Below are positions 36,881 to 47,574 of a stretch of 64,000 nucleotides of DNA, one piece after another. The translations under genes and the position numbers were made by a program. The notes under the pieces were generated by a model that saw nothing but the letters and a program-made list of their open reading frames with translations, ran no database searches and was not told the origin of the DNA. Numbering within the stretch: position 1 is the first letter of the stretch; every line of letters begins with the position of its first letter. The stretch is from positions 462,281,321-462,345,320 of the forward strand of contig CM060990.1 in NCBI GenBank assembly GCA_030765065.1. The letters run 5' to 3'. Source of the DNA: Deroplatys truncata. Lineage: Eukaryota; Arthropoda; Insecta; Mantodea; Mantidae.

Positions 36881-36892
36881 TGCAAGGTGAGT
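36881..36892 (+). promoter_or_regulatory. Candidate splice donor of a TIR leader exon
   Basis: CAAG/GTGAGT with GT at 36887, about 140 nt after the predicted start site. The same donor is conserved in the right TIR (41088-41098, inverted). This suggests a spliced 5' leader; no acceptor was identified. Confidence 0.35.
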
Positions 36893-37681
36893 GAGTTTTT
36901 ACATAACTATACAAATCAGTGTTGGCTTTTACGATGCATTTAATGTTGTTTAAACGATGCAGTGCATGAAAGACGAATCTTTGCAAGAGTATCATATTTG
37001 TTAATCTGAACTTTACACTCACATGGATTTCTCGGTACGCTCTTCTTGCATTCACATTAATGATGTTTACTCTACAACCTCTTCTTCCATTAACATTCAC
37101 ACGATTTTCACTACTCATTCTTTGTTTCTCTACACATTCTTCTTCCACGAACATTCATATAATTTTCTCTACACATTCTTCTTGCATTCACACGATTCTC
37201 TCAACCCACTCTGTGTTTCACCATGACAGGAATTTCTACACTCACTCTTCTTCCATTCACCATCACCTGCATTTCACCACCTACCACTTCTACCAAGCAC
37301 CCGAATATGTATGAAGACCTACGAGTATATCAGAACACAAAGATCCATAAACATACTTACTACCTCCTGCTTTTTTACAAAACTAGCACTTCTATCAAGC
37401 AGCCGAACCTATACGAAGACCTACGGATATCCCTGAACACAAACACGCATAAACATATTTATAAAAAACAGCGGTCATGTAGCACAAATACTTTAGTTCT
37501 AATATAAGGTTAGTGACATTATTCAGAAGCTTTATAGCGTGATTAGCATCCGTGGAATCTTGAAACTAGCGAGAGAGTTAGAAAGACCCCTCAGAGGTGT
37601 TAAGGTTCTGTATAACACTAAGAGGTTTCAGAATTTCAACTCAGTCATCTGCGGGCACTTGTGCTTGTAATTTGTATCGCA

Positions 37682-38169
37682 ATGAATTACACTGTTGCTG
37701 TCAGTGGCAACGAATCTGTTCCTACTACGTACCTAAATCCCCCTATTCAGATAGATCTAAAGGGACATTATAAGATATTGATTTGTTGAAATCTTCTATT
37801 CTACCCCCAATGCTGATCAGAGTAATAATCAATTTCTTTACATTCACAATGATGAAATTAAAGGCTCGATACACCTGATGGAACTTACGAAATTGCTGAT
37901 ATTAACGAATACACCAGAGATAAGCTAGGGGTGGATTAGAAAGTCTTCTTTATTAGATCAATTAATAATAACGCCATGAAGCCTGAAATTAAATGTCCTT
38001 TCACTATTGATTTTTTCCAATGATTGTTCTAAAGGAACGCTCTGGGGGCATCAGTGCCAATAAAGTTATTCCAGCTAATCTGTTGACTGAAGCTGATTTC
38101 CTGGTGAATATATTTAAATTGAGCATCATGCGAATCGAGCGCAGTATTGCATCAGTCTCTTTCATCGAC
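37682..38169 (+). pseudogene. Penton-like (minor capsid) protein of Polinton type, decayed
   Basis: A start-like ATG at 37682 leads to LNPPIQIDLKGHYKI, the PI-x-L/I-D strand that opens Polinton/adintovirus penton-like proteins. After a nonsense codon and frameshifts, further blocks are FYSTPNADQSNNQF (37796-37837), PDGTYEIADINEY (37872-37913), NNNAMKPEIKCPFTIDF (about 37965-38013), and ISANKVIPANLLTEADF with IFKLSIMRIE (38052-38138). These match, in order, the conserved blocks of the single-jelly-roll penton. The C-terminal part of the usual gene is absent; the frame runs on into capsid-like sequence. Non-functional. Confidence 0.72.
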
Positions 38170-39258
38170 GGTAAAAATGACGAGATTATAATCGCTTGAC
38201 AAGCAGAGGATTTATATACATTACTTAATTGAAGTTATCTATATATCAATGGAAGTATTACTAAACCTAATGGAGCAGCTACTACTGCAAAGCTTACCAA
38301 TAACGCTATTGCTTTCATGTTTTAGGATATTCGATTGGATATGAACGGGTCAACTATTGATCGAACCAGAAACCCATGGATCGTTTCTGCTGCTGTCAAC
38401 TCAATGGATTCTGATCGTCTGGCGAATGCTGGATGGTGTTATCCAGGAGAAGACATGGACATTGTACATGTAGCAAATGGAGCCTTCAATGCTGTAGTAC
38501 CGGTTTTGATGCTTCTGAGATTTTGCTGGCGATCACAAGGAGCTCATGCCCAATAGCCGGTTGGTAGTGGTTGGTGATTCGATCCAAGTACTCTAAAAAC
38601 TGTATTATAGTGCCTCAGGGTGAAGAGAATGCTGGTGTGAAACTTGCACGAATCGAGTGGATAATGTCTGTGATTCAACTTTCTGATGTTGAAATGCTTG
38701 AAATCCTCAAGACTGCCAAGCCGGATAAGACTCTGTTTCACTCATTTAGGACCATGGATCTGCATGCTCAGCCTGCTGTACCGCAAGCATGCACCTGGAA
38801 TGTCGCCACCACATCAAAATCTAGAAGTCGAGATTTGCCATTTTAGGCTCTCAGACTTCAAGATAGAGTTATGCATCTAAGGACTGTTCCCTTTTTTATT
38901 ATTCTAACTAACCAATTTTTGAGGCTTTATCCTGATAGTGAATGTTATTCCTGTCACGATAGAAGATTGGACTTTGGAAACTCGAGATATGCATCATTGT
39001 ATGATATGTACTCAAGCTCTTATTATGAAAAAGACAATTGCCCTTTATTGGAGAGAAAAGACTTTCTTAAATATGCCCCCTATATTTGCTATAGATTGCT
39101 CGCATCACACAGAGGAATTTGTAAATGGAGCTGTCAACATCAGAATAGAAATTCAAGTTAATGTAAATATCACTGCACAGGCCTCATTGTATTGTTTAAT
39201 AATTCATGATAAAGTATTCACATACAAGCCTCTGACTCATGTGAACCAGCTTACATTT
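38170..39258 (+). pseudogene. Double-jelly-roll major-capsid-like protein, decayed
   Basis: Blocks in order: DLYTLLN...YLYINGSITK (38208-38263), LTNNAIAFMF and LDMNGSTIDRTRNP (38292-38372), LANAGWCYPGED (38421-38456), then after frameshifts NAGVKLARIEWIMSVIQLSD (38629-38690), FHSFRTMDLHAQPAVP (38737-38784), FLRLYPDSECY (38919-38950), YASLYDMYSSSYY (38988-39026), IFAIDCSHHTEEFVNGAV and SLYCLIIHDKVFTYKPLT (39185-39238). I recognise an unannotated protein common in insect genomes. The NG-x-x-I/V-D strand and its neighbourhood with a penton-like gene in a Polinton-type element support a major capsid role. Four or more disruptions. Confidence 0.65.
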
Positions 39259-39319
39259 TAAACTAATCATTGTAATGTAGGGATTTCTTTTTCATTAGGA
39301 ATGCTAGGATTTTTTAATG

Positions 39320-39325
39320 AATAAA
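39320..39325 (+). terminator. Poly(A) signal after capsid-like gene
   Basis: AATAAA about 60 bp after the last capsid-like codon. Confidence 0.5.
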
Positions 39326-40483
39326 ACATGATGTAAAAGCATACCTTCATTCTTTTTTATCATACAATCCAAGCACTTTCCTACTCCAACTGCTCGTTGC
39401 TGCATATGGCATTACAATTGCAACGGTTAGGTTATGCAATCATCAACATTAAAAATTATTTTCACAATCATTTAAATTACTGCTTCCAATTCTTATTTTC
39501 GCCATTATATAGGGAGACTCGCTCGAGCTAACTCTCAGCTATGCCTTGGAATGTATACAAAATTGTCTGTGTTTTTCACTATAAGCACTGGAAGATCGGA
39601 GAAGAACCCTATCTTAACGTTGCGTGTTCTCGAGATGTAGACGTCTCTGTGCACGCTTATTGCATGTTTCGGTAATGTAGTGAGGGTGGTTATCTATCCA
39701 CCAAGAGCGTCAGAATTCTTTCCTGGGCTGCAAATCAGTTCTTCTTCCCCTTATTCCGTCTGAAACGCTACACACTGAAAGTCTTAGAAAACTTGCTTTT
39801 GGAAGTGATGGTAACCTGAAAACAATTTACATTTTTTGTTAGGCTACATGGAAATTGAAACACAAAAGATTTGTATAAACATTAGGATATCAGGCGTTAT
39901 TTCAATGTGAGATAATATATATATATATATATATATATAACTGAATACAAAACATGTGACATTATGATTTCATGAATGTTTTTTATAATTTCTATAACAT
40001 GTATCTTTTGTGTCTTTATATGTAATATCAATGAGTCAGCTGCTTTATTTATGATTTTTTTTCGTAGTAAAATAGGAACAACATTGAATACTTAGGTTTG
40101 ACATTTCTGCACACCTTCGCTGCGGCTACCAAAGACAATTTGCATGTCTTAAATTTCCCCATCTCTGCCATGCCCTTATATATCAAATATACTTTGTCAG
40201 ACAATTCTGCAAACCCTTCGAATTATAGCGTTCAGGCAAGAACACTTGGCAGTCCTGCAGCGAAGATACGATCCTGATACCGTATCTTGTTTGAGCTCTC
40301 TTTAAGGCATTTACTCATATTTAAGATCTATTTCGAGATCTTGAACTCACCGAGTCGGTAGGAAACTGCGCTCTTCAGCCATCTGGTTAAGTCTATCTGC
40401 TAAACACTCTGTAGCAGACATTGATCATGAATTGTTTTCTCAATGTATTATTCAGATGCAACGACAAGTTATGCATTTCTTAA
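39326..40483. other. Rest of the Polinton-like core, no gene recognised
   Basis: Contains an (AT)n run at 39917-39939 and a 45-codon open frame at 39541-39678 with no known similarity. Any leftward genes expected here are not recognisable. Confidence 0.4.
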
Positions 40484-43371
40484 ATTAGAACCAAAGTATG
40501 TGTTGTGCTACATGGACGGAGGTTTTTGTAGGTATGTTTATGCAGGTTTGTGTTTGGGGATATCCCTAGGTCATCGTACACGTTCGGGTGCTTGATAGAA
40601 GTGCTAGGTTTGTAACAAAGCAGGAGGTACTAAGTATGTTTATGCATCTTTGTGTTTGGGTATTCTGGTAGGTCTTCGTACAGGTTCGGGTGCTTGGTGG
40701 AAGTGGTAGTTTGTGTCAATCATGTAGGTAGTGAAATCTGTGTAATGGTGAATGGAAGAAGAGTGTGTGTAAAACTTCCTGTGATGGTGAAATAAAGAGC
40801 GGGGAGAGAGAATCGTGTGAATGAAAGAAGAATGTGTAGAGAAACAAAGAATGAGTAGTTAAAATCGTGTGAATATTAATGAAAGAAGAGATTGTAGAGA
40901 AAACCGTATTAATGTGAATGGAAGAAGAGCGTGCCGAGAAATCCATGTGAATGTAAAGTTCAGATTAAAAAATATGATACTCTTGCAATGATTCGTCTTT
41001 TATGCACTGCATCGTTTAGGCAAAATTAAATGCATTGTAAAAGCCAACACTGATTTGTATAGTTATGTAAAAACTCACTCACCTTGCATTGTATCGTGTT
41101 GATGAATGCTGTGTCTGTAGAAATCAATGACTCTCACTTCTTCTTAAATTAAAAAATCCTCGCGTTGCTATTTATGAAGTACTTTAAAATTTAAATGTAG
41201 AGTTAATAAGCTCGCAATGGCTCTAGCAAGCGTCGTTTGCTGTTTATATAGAGATCTAAATTCCCACTGGCTATGTCAGCACATCGTCATTGCAGAGTTG
41301 TTTACACGTCACGTGATTATTGCACCCAATGGAATTATCACATCTTGCACATGCGCAGAGACTCTCAGCACTTCTATCCCCGCTTGGTTCAATTCCCCCT
41401 CTCTCTCTCACTCACTCTCTCTATCTTTGAGAGTACCTCCATAATGTCTTTACACGAGCTGTAGAAAATGCGTTGTGGATGAAAGTCATGTGAATGTGGT
41501 AGCCTGAAAAGAATTACAGTTTGCTAGGTTACAGGGAAAATGAAACAAAGATTTTTGAATTCTTTAAAGACAATAATTTCCAATACTAGCGTGTGTGTCT
41601 CTGTGTGTGCACTGGTGTATGTGTGTATGCTTGTTGGCGTATGTGTGTATGTAAGTGTATTGAGGTATGTATACGTATGTGTGTATATGTATGTTTAATG
41701 GCCCTGTTCATGTGCTCGTGTATATATGAATGCCTGGATGTATGCATGCCAAGAAGAAAGAGATAGATAGATAGAAAGAAAGAAAGAGGGAAAAGAAAGA
41801 AAATGAGAAAAGAGGAAAGAAAAAATAAAGAATCGAGTCTAGGCATCGGGATACATAAGTATACTACAGGTTTAATATAAAGTAATCATATTTGTTAAAT
41901 ACATTTTAATCTGGCCACGCATATACACATAGTTTAATATTTATTAAGCATAAGAGCTTCGCAGGGTAAGATTCGAACTAAGACCTCTGGGTACCTAAGA
42001 ATGCACTGCATTAAACATCGTAATGATATATAAAAAATAAACATGATTTACCCTACTCGTCTATGTTCCTAAATTTTAATAGTTATTAAGCATTAATGTT
42101 TCAGTACACTAAGACTCGACCTCGGACCTCTGAATACCCGGGGACGCCTTTCATTAATTAGGGTAATGATATAATAATGCTTTACCCTATCAAAGTATCA
42201 AATTTTCATTAGCAATTAAAACATTAAACTTTTGCCTGTAGTAAGATTCGAACACAGACCTAAGGACACCTAAGTATACACAGTGATTTAATATAAGAAA
42301 TGAGATATGTTAAACACATTTTGATATCACTGTTTGAAAGAGCCAATAGATGCAAAAACAGAGAGTTAGAGCATGTATAACTATTTTCGGTGATTCTCGT
42401 AGGTCGACGTGCAGGTTCATGTGCTTGGTAGATGTGTTAGATTTGTTTCGTTCGTGTATATCTATCTTCTGAAATGTCCGTAGATCTTCGTGAAGTCTCG
42501 GCTGTTCTCAGAGAGAACTGCCCGCGTGGCAAAGTCGGTGCCATCATGTCGCCGTCTATAATGAACGGAAGCTAGCCTGGTGGGAGCGGGTCTCTCTCTT
42601 TCCAACCGTCAAACAAACACACGACAGGTATAATAGCATCGGCCCCTAGAGTTCTTTTGTTGTCGTGGGCACGAGCCTGATCTTTTGTTATCGCTGCACG
42701 TGTTTGAAGAGAATAGAATTCTGTGGGGAGAGGGGGTTTTTACATGTGTAGCCTTCCTAACGAACACTTGCGCGGGACAATGGAATGCAGACAATAGTGC
42801 TTGTGCTTTGTTAGCTTCTTTTGTTACCATGGCGCCAGTCTGTTCTATTGCTATATTGCACGTGTTTGGAGAGAATAGAATGCTGTGGAGGAGGAGTTGC
42901 TACATGTGGAGCCTTCCTAACGAACACATGCGCGGGACAATGGAATGGAGACAGTAAGCTTGTTGCTTTGTCACAAGAGATAATTTATTACACCATTATT
43001 TATTTTGACAGGAGAAAGGCATGGTCTTTGTTATTTTGCCCAGGTGCACATGCTTGGAGAGAGAATGCAGCTGGGGAAGGGGGTTGCTACAGGTGTGGCC
43101 TTCCTAACGACCACGAGTGCAGGGAATGGAATGGGGAGAACAGCGTCTCCTCTTTTGTTAGAAAGCATAACTTATCACAATATTGTTCATTTTGACAGGT
43201 GATGGACAACCTTAATTGCATGTCTGTCAACCTTTTCATTATATTCCACAAAATATATGACCTCAGCTACGAAAAGGTACGCGGGGGGCGTGGCAGGTGG
43301 AGGCATAATTAGCACATTATGTGCACATACCTGCATATTAAGTGCGCTGGATCTCTCATTTCTATACAACT
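40484..43371 (-). repeat. Right terminal inverted repeat of Polinton-like element
   Basis: The inverted counterpart of 34643-37509, including the B-box-like ladder, simple repeats, TATA motif and subterminal units. The two arms differ by many substitutions and small indels, so the insertion is not recent. Confidence 0.88.
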
Positions 43372-43377
43372 TGCTTA
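43372..43377. repeat. 6-bp target duplication TGCTTA (right)
   Basis: Matches 34637-34642. The LTR sequence resumes directly after it. Confidence 0.88.
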
Positions 43378-43949
43378 CCGGCAATATCCCTCCCGGCTAC
43401 CGATAAGCAACTGATAATCTAGCGCAGTCTTAAGCGCTACGAGCTGCCGGTCTCCGTAAAAGACTTTAAGCCCCTAAGACAGTACACGAAGAACAGAAGA
43501 AAAGACGCTAACTTTAGCTATTCACACCTTTTTATTAACTTAATCTCCACCCACATATCAATACCTCTACCAACTTCCCTTCTCGCGCGGACCTATACTA
43601 AAATCTCCTACCTATGCGTCTTTCACCTTGTTACTATGCGGCATCTCCCCGAATCTAAGGATGCCATTTGCCTTTCTCTTTTACAGAATTTCTGTCTACG
43701 TGACTGTTCAAACCTACTGAACTTAACTCTGACTACATTCCAGGAACTTCTATGCTTACACGTTCGTTACTCGTCTGTTGCTAATGACTTTGCTTACCCT
43801 GACACGCTAATGATTTTCCCCCGGACTGCTTTAGCTCACGCTTATTGCATTATCCATTGATTTAATATACAGAAATTACTTATTGCAATTATTTCTCTAT
43901 CTTACTATTATTTAATTATTTATATCCCCCTGTCAATAATACGGTATCA
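43378..43949 (-). repeat. 5' LTR of element 1, segment 3
   Basis: Homologous to 28510-29094, sharing for example the CACCTTGTTACTATGC block at 28768 and 43626. It ends TATCA and is followed by the duplication ACTT (43950-43953). Confidence 0.85.
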
Positions 43950-43953
43950 ACTT

Positions 43954-44437
43954 ATAGTCGTATATTCATTTCAATAAAACAGGCGTACAATACATATTCC
44001 ACGCTTATTAATATCTACACTTTTATATGCTCTTATCACATTATGTCAATAATATTAATCTAAATTTATTAGAATGGAAACCTTCAAGCTATATTTATCT
44101 TTTGAGTTCCAAAGTTATGGCAATTAATATATTTTCAATCAATGTATTTTCATTCACCTAACACCTCTAGTTCAGAAATTTCTTTCAGTTCTTTTCTCTT
44201 TCCTTTAAAAGTTCAACTTCTAGAAATAATAGGGTTTCACAGGAAGCTCTTCATAGGAAAACAAAAATATGTTTAAATGTCTTTACTAAACAAGACTAAT
44301 GTTATTTAAAAGAAGAAACGGAACTATATTCATTAGGATGTAGACTTTTGAAATCATACCATACACATAGGTGATGTTTATATCCATAATGTAGAAAAGT
44401 GGACACAAACACTACAGCTGCTCCAAAAATGTTATAA
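43954..44437. other. Unassigned sequence between the two LTR elements
   Basis: AT-rich. No gene or repeat recognised. Confidence 0.4.
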
Positions 44438-44441
44438 TGGT

Positions 44442-45412
44442 TGCGGTGGTATACTTCAAATGTTATATTTAATTTGTTGAGCCCCACGTTTGGGAGCCAA
44501 TTTGAGACGTTATCATTAATGTTGTTTGTATATTTGTGTTTACTCCATGTGGTGAAGCCATTTTGTGACGTGATTCTTTGTTAGGTTTGTTAGCTCCATC
44601 TGGTGTTAGCAATTTGCGGCAGTATTAGTGTTTGTTTGAAAGAATGCTAATGATATTTTATTTTTATTTAATTTTTGGTTTACTGTCCTCCGGCTAGCTA
44701 TGATCTTTTTGGTCGAGCACTTCTCTTTATACAGGTTGTGTAAACGGAAAGGAGTCTTTTATCCAAAGATAACACTGATGAAAGAATTTGTTTTACACTT
44801 TTATTGTCGAACACATTCACTATCACATTTACACATTGATCTTGACACTCACCAAACTGAAACTGTTATAATAACTTCATTACTGATCACTCTTAATTTG
44901 CGTACTTCAACTTTCTGTGTAATTAACTTTACAACACTTGAGATTTTTCATAACTCTGCTGGACTGAAGGCGACGTGTAACGTACAAATATTTTCGACGA
45001 ACTGACGGGGTCTATCTCTAACCTAGCCCTTTTTATACTCCTACACCCCGATATGCCTAAAGATTATAACTGAGCTGCAATTAGCTAATAAAACGCGCCA
45101 ACATTAGCGTCTATTTTTATATCCAATGAAAATTATGAATACATATGCTTTAGGGAAAATGTTCCAGAAGATTCTAAAGAAAAAACGCGCCAACATTACG
45201 TAACTTCCTCGTCTCCAATAATGATAAACAGCTCACCCCTTCGCTGTATTATTGCACGCTATTATTGTCAGTTTCAGTAAGGCCGTATATACTTACTTCT
45301 CAACAATAATTACAATCAACAAACATCTCAAATCAATGTCACATAAAAATGCATATTCATACTGTAATCACTCTTTACAGTTAAAGAATTTATGATACAA
45401 ATTACTGCATCA
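44442..45412 (-). repeat. 3' LTR of LTR element 2
   Basis: 971 bp, nearly identical to 47575-48542. It carries a minus-strand TATA box (TATAAAAA, plus 45030-45037) that in the 5' copy would drive transcription. Confidence 0.92.
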
Positions 45413-46133
45413 TATGCTCCACTAGAAACATAACTATAAATATTTACAACTTGTTTGGAAATTTTATAATTGGGTTTTTAGTCTCCTAAATCTTGAAACA
45501 CACGCTATCACTTTCACTTAACACTTCACACGTATTTAACACACGACATATGTTTCTCCTTTTCTTGCCACTACTTACTGGCTCTTGTTTAATGTGTTTA
45601 GACATTAATCTGACATTACAAATAAAAATTTTTTATAGCAAATACTGTACCCTGAATTATTTAATTACTGTTACAAAAATGGTTTATTTTTTAGATTGTT
45701 GACAAAATTTATGCATTCAAGAATGTTTGTAATTATTAAACATATTTACCAAAAATATTCACCCTCTACACAAATATATTTACATCTCTTAAATCTAGAC
45801 ACTGTTTCACATTTTTCTGTTTGCTACATAAGTATTTGTTTTTAATTATTTTACCCCATTTTTTGTACTTTATATTCACAATACTTTTGGAATTATATCT
45901 ACGTACTTTTACTTTAATATCATATTAAGTTTCAATTTTTACATTCTTAATTTCAAATACTGTTACAGTTACTAAAAAATGTTATTTTTCCCTTTTTAAA
46001 AAAATTAGTTATGTCCAAAATTTATTTCTTCTTTCTTATGACGTACATACATAATTAACCCTCTTACGTTCCAATACATTGCTCTGCTGGTCATCTTTAA
46101 CTATAAAGCATTTACTTTACATCTCATTGCTAT
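45413..46133. other. AT-rich 3' untranslated part of LTR element 2
   Basis: Lies between the gag stop and the 3' LTR, where pol would be in a complete element. No pol motif in any frame. Confidence 0.6.
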
Positions 46134-47159
46134 TTACCCTCCTGGATCAAATTGTGTGTGGCTAAACATTACTCGTAGCCGTATCCTAACCTTCCAAAAT
46201 TTGTTCATGAATAACCTCTTAAAGGATTCATATGATATTTCACCCCCTGATACCATTTGTAACCAATCTAAAGTTTCCTGAAAAACACATCTTTTAACAA
46301 CTGTCATTTTCAATTCTTCTGCTATCTTTTTAATCTGAGAATACTCTGACAAGTCTGTAATAAATTGTACTGGATTGGAGTTTTCATTTTGAACAGCTTG
46401 GTACTTGTTAATTTCAGAAGTTAGCTTTTGATTCAAATCTATAGACAAAACTTTAACCTCTTCGGACAATTTATTTCTTTGCATTACTGACTCCTTCTGT
46501 ATTTCTGATATCTCCCCTCTGAAATTAACTTGTGCCTGATTCACATCTACATTCATAACCTCTTTCATCTCTCTTATCTCATTTGAAATGTTACTCATTC
46601 TACTTTCTAACTCTGTACGTTTTACATCAACTTGTTCACTTTTAGTATTAACCTCACTTTCTTTGTTACCTATTTCCCTGCTCATGTCTAACATTTTCTT
46701 TGAAGCTTCTCCTATCTCACTTGCTATTATTTCCTTTTCATCACTCATTTTTGGCATACTACTATCTAGCTTCGTAACTTTCTTTTCAATTTCTTCCCTG
46801 CTTTTATCTACTTTTTGCTCTAATATCTGATTACTCCTACCAATATTTTCCATTAATTTCCTATGATCTTTATTTATAGCAACTCTCAATTCCTCAAAAC
46901 TCTTTTGCATATTATCATTCATAATTCTCAGCATTTCCATTATTTCCATCATCATACTAGCATCAAAATTAACATTTCCTGCTATTCTATTCTTACTTTC
47001 TGCACTAACATTTCCTCCCTCAAATCCTACATTGTTTGAGCTATTTTCTGTAACCTGTATTGAATTACAGCTAACTGTTACACTATCTCCCTCCATAATT
47101 ATTTCTTCTGTATTATTAGTAACCATTGTTTTCTTTATCCTACCGCTCCTAAGGTACAT
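46134..47159 (-). CDS. gag: Gag-like protein of LTR element 2 (341 aa, intact)
   Basis: A single open frame read leftward from 47159. It starts MYLRSGR, the basic start seen in many insect gypsy-type Gags and in the decayed gag of LTR element 1. Residues about 70-250 form a long heptad-like coiled coil rich in Glu, Lys, Met and Ile, probably for multimerisation. Residues about 260-330 are capsid-like: NPVQFITDLSEYSQIKK, LDWLQMV and FKRLFMNKFWK correspond to the fold blocks of retrotransposon capsids. There is no zinc knuckle, and the frame ends soon after the capsid block, so the C-terminal half of a usual Gag seems truncated. It lies between the leader/PBS and the 3' LTR with no pol behind it. 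Recent and apparently translatable; structural role inferred from the family. Confidence 0.8.
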   Translation of the reverse strand: MYLRSGRIKKTMVTNNTEEIIMEGDSVTVSCNSIQVTENSSNNVGFEGGNVSAESKNRIAGNVNFDASMMMEIMEMLRIMNDNMQKSFEELRVAINKDHRKLMENIGRSNQILEQKVDKSREEIEKKVTKLDSSMPKMSDEKEIIASEIGEASKKMLDMSREIGNKESEVNTKSEQVDVKRTELESRMSNISNEIREMKEVMNVDVNQAQVNFRGEISEIQKESVMQRNKLSEEVKVLSIDLNQKLTSEINKYQAVQNENSNPVQFITDLSEYSQIKKIAEELKMTVVKRCVFQETLDWLQMVSGGEISYESFKRLFMNKFWKVRIRLRVMFSHTQFDPGG

Positions 47160-47552
47160 TTAAATTTTTGCACTTTTTTTAGAATAATAATCACACTTTT
47201 CTAACCTTTCTGATGCTATCTGCTGATGTTGCTTTGATGTCCAGGTTTCTGCCCCTCTCTCCTAGATTTGTATGTCGCTTTTGCGTCGTATTATGATGAA
47301 TCTACGTCGTCTTGGTGTCCTGTAGTTGAATTCCCCTGTTGCCTTTTAATCGCGGAATTATGATGTCCACTCATCCGCGTCGTCTGTCGTCCCTGTAGTT
47401 GTTTCTGGAATCTGCGTCTTGTAGTTCAGTTCACTTCTCCATTCGCTCCACGTCCTGGTTCCTTTGCTCCTTTCTGGTTATTCTGCTCCTTCCTGGTCAT
47501 TCTGCCCCACGTTCTGGGTGCCAATTTGAAATAACATTATGGTTGTTTCGTT
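47160..47552 (-). other. Leader (5' UTR) of LTR element 2
   Basis: Untranslated leader between gag and the primer-binding site. It contains C/T-rich imperfect repeats (CTCCTTTCTGGTTATTCTG-like) and one decayed PBS-like motif at 47504-47528. Confidence 0.6.
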
Positions 47553-47571
47553 AGCCCCACGTTGGGCGCCA
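47553..47571 (-). promoter_or_regulatory. Primer-binding site, tRNA-Lys(CTT) type
   Basis: The plus strand reads GCCCCACGTTGGGCGCCA, the 3' end of insect tRNA-Lys(CTT) with CCA. On the element's own strand it is therefore the complementary PBS, 3 bp from the 5' LTR edge. It primes minus-strand DNA synthesis in several insect gypsy-type elements. Confidence 0.85.
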
Positions 47572-47574
47572 ATT

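Larger units (their letters stand above)
34643..37509 (+). repeat. Left terminal inverted repeat of Polinton-like element
   Basis: Pairs with 40484-43371 inverted. From the tip inward it contains subterminal repeats (34850-35330), a ladder of tRNA B-box-like motifs (35730-36153), pyrimidine- and CA-rich simple sequence (36150-36385), a TATA/Inr promoter (36715-36746) and a TTC-rich segment (37020-37260). Confidence 0.88.
34643..43371. mobile_element. Polinton/Maverick-like element, 8.7 kb, decayed
   Basis: Bounded by a 6-bp target duplication and by inverted repeats of about 2.87 kb (34643-37509 and 40484-43371). The ends read GGTAGTATAG (left) and, inverted, AGTTGTATAG (right). The unique core (37510-40483) contains decayed penton-like and major-capsid-like sequences. 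No integrase, packaging ATPase, protease or polymerase remains. Full Polintons are usually 15-20 kb, so this is a deleted, non-autonomous derivative. Its TIRs, far longer than the usual several hundred bp to about 1 kb, make up two thirds of it. Class assignment rests on duplication length, long TIRs and capsid-gene similarity together. Confidence 0.82.
28156..43949 (-). mobile_element. LTR retrotransposon 1 (gypsy-like, gag only visible) with nested insertions
   Basis: A minus-strand LTR element. Its 3' LTR is 28156-29094. Its 5' LTR is the three pieces 32978-33200, 34525-34642 and 43378-43949, together about 0.9 kb like the intact copy. Both LTRs run TG...TATCA and are flanked by the 4-bp duplication ACTT. 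The internal region holds a decayed gag (29607-32723) interrupted by a non-LTR element; no protease, RT or integrase is recognisable. The LTR copies are clearly diverged, so the insertion is old. A mariner-type transposon and a Polinton-like element entered the 5' LTR afterwards. Confidence 0.8.

Noticed and set aside
39541-39678. 45-codon ORF in the Polinton-like core
   Set aside because: Reads as a plausible small protein but matches nothing I know and has no supported promoter spacing.
46588-46830. Plus-strand ORF rich in Leu/Ser
   Set aside because: Antisense to the coiled-coil part of gag; composition artefact.
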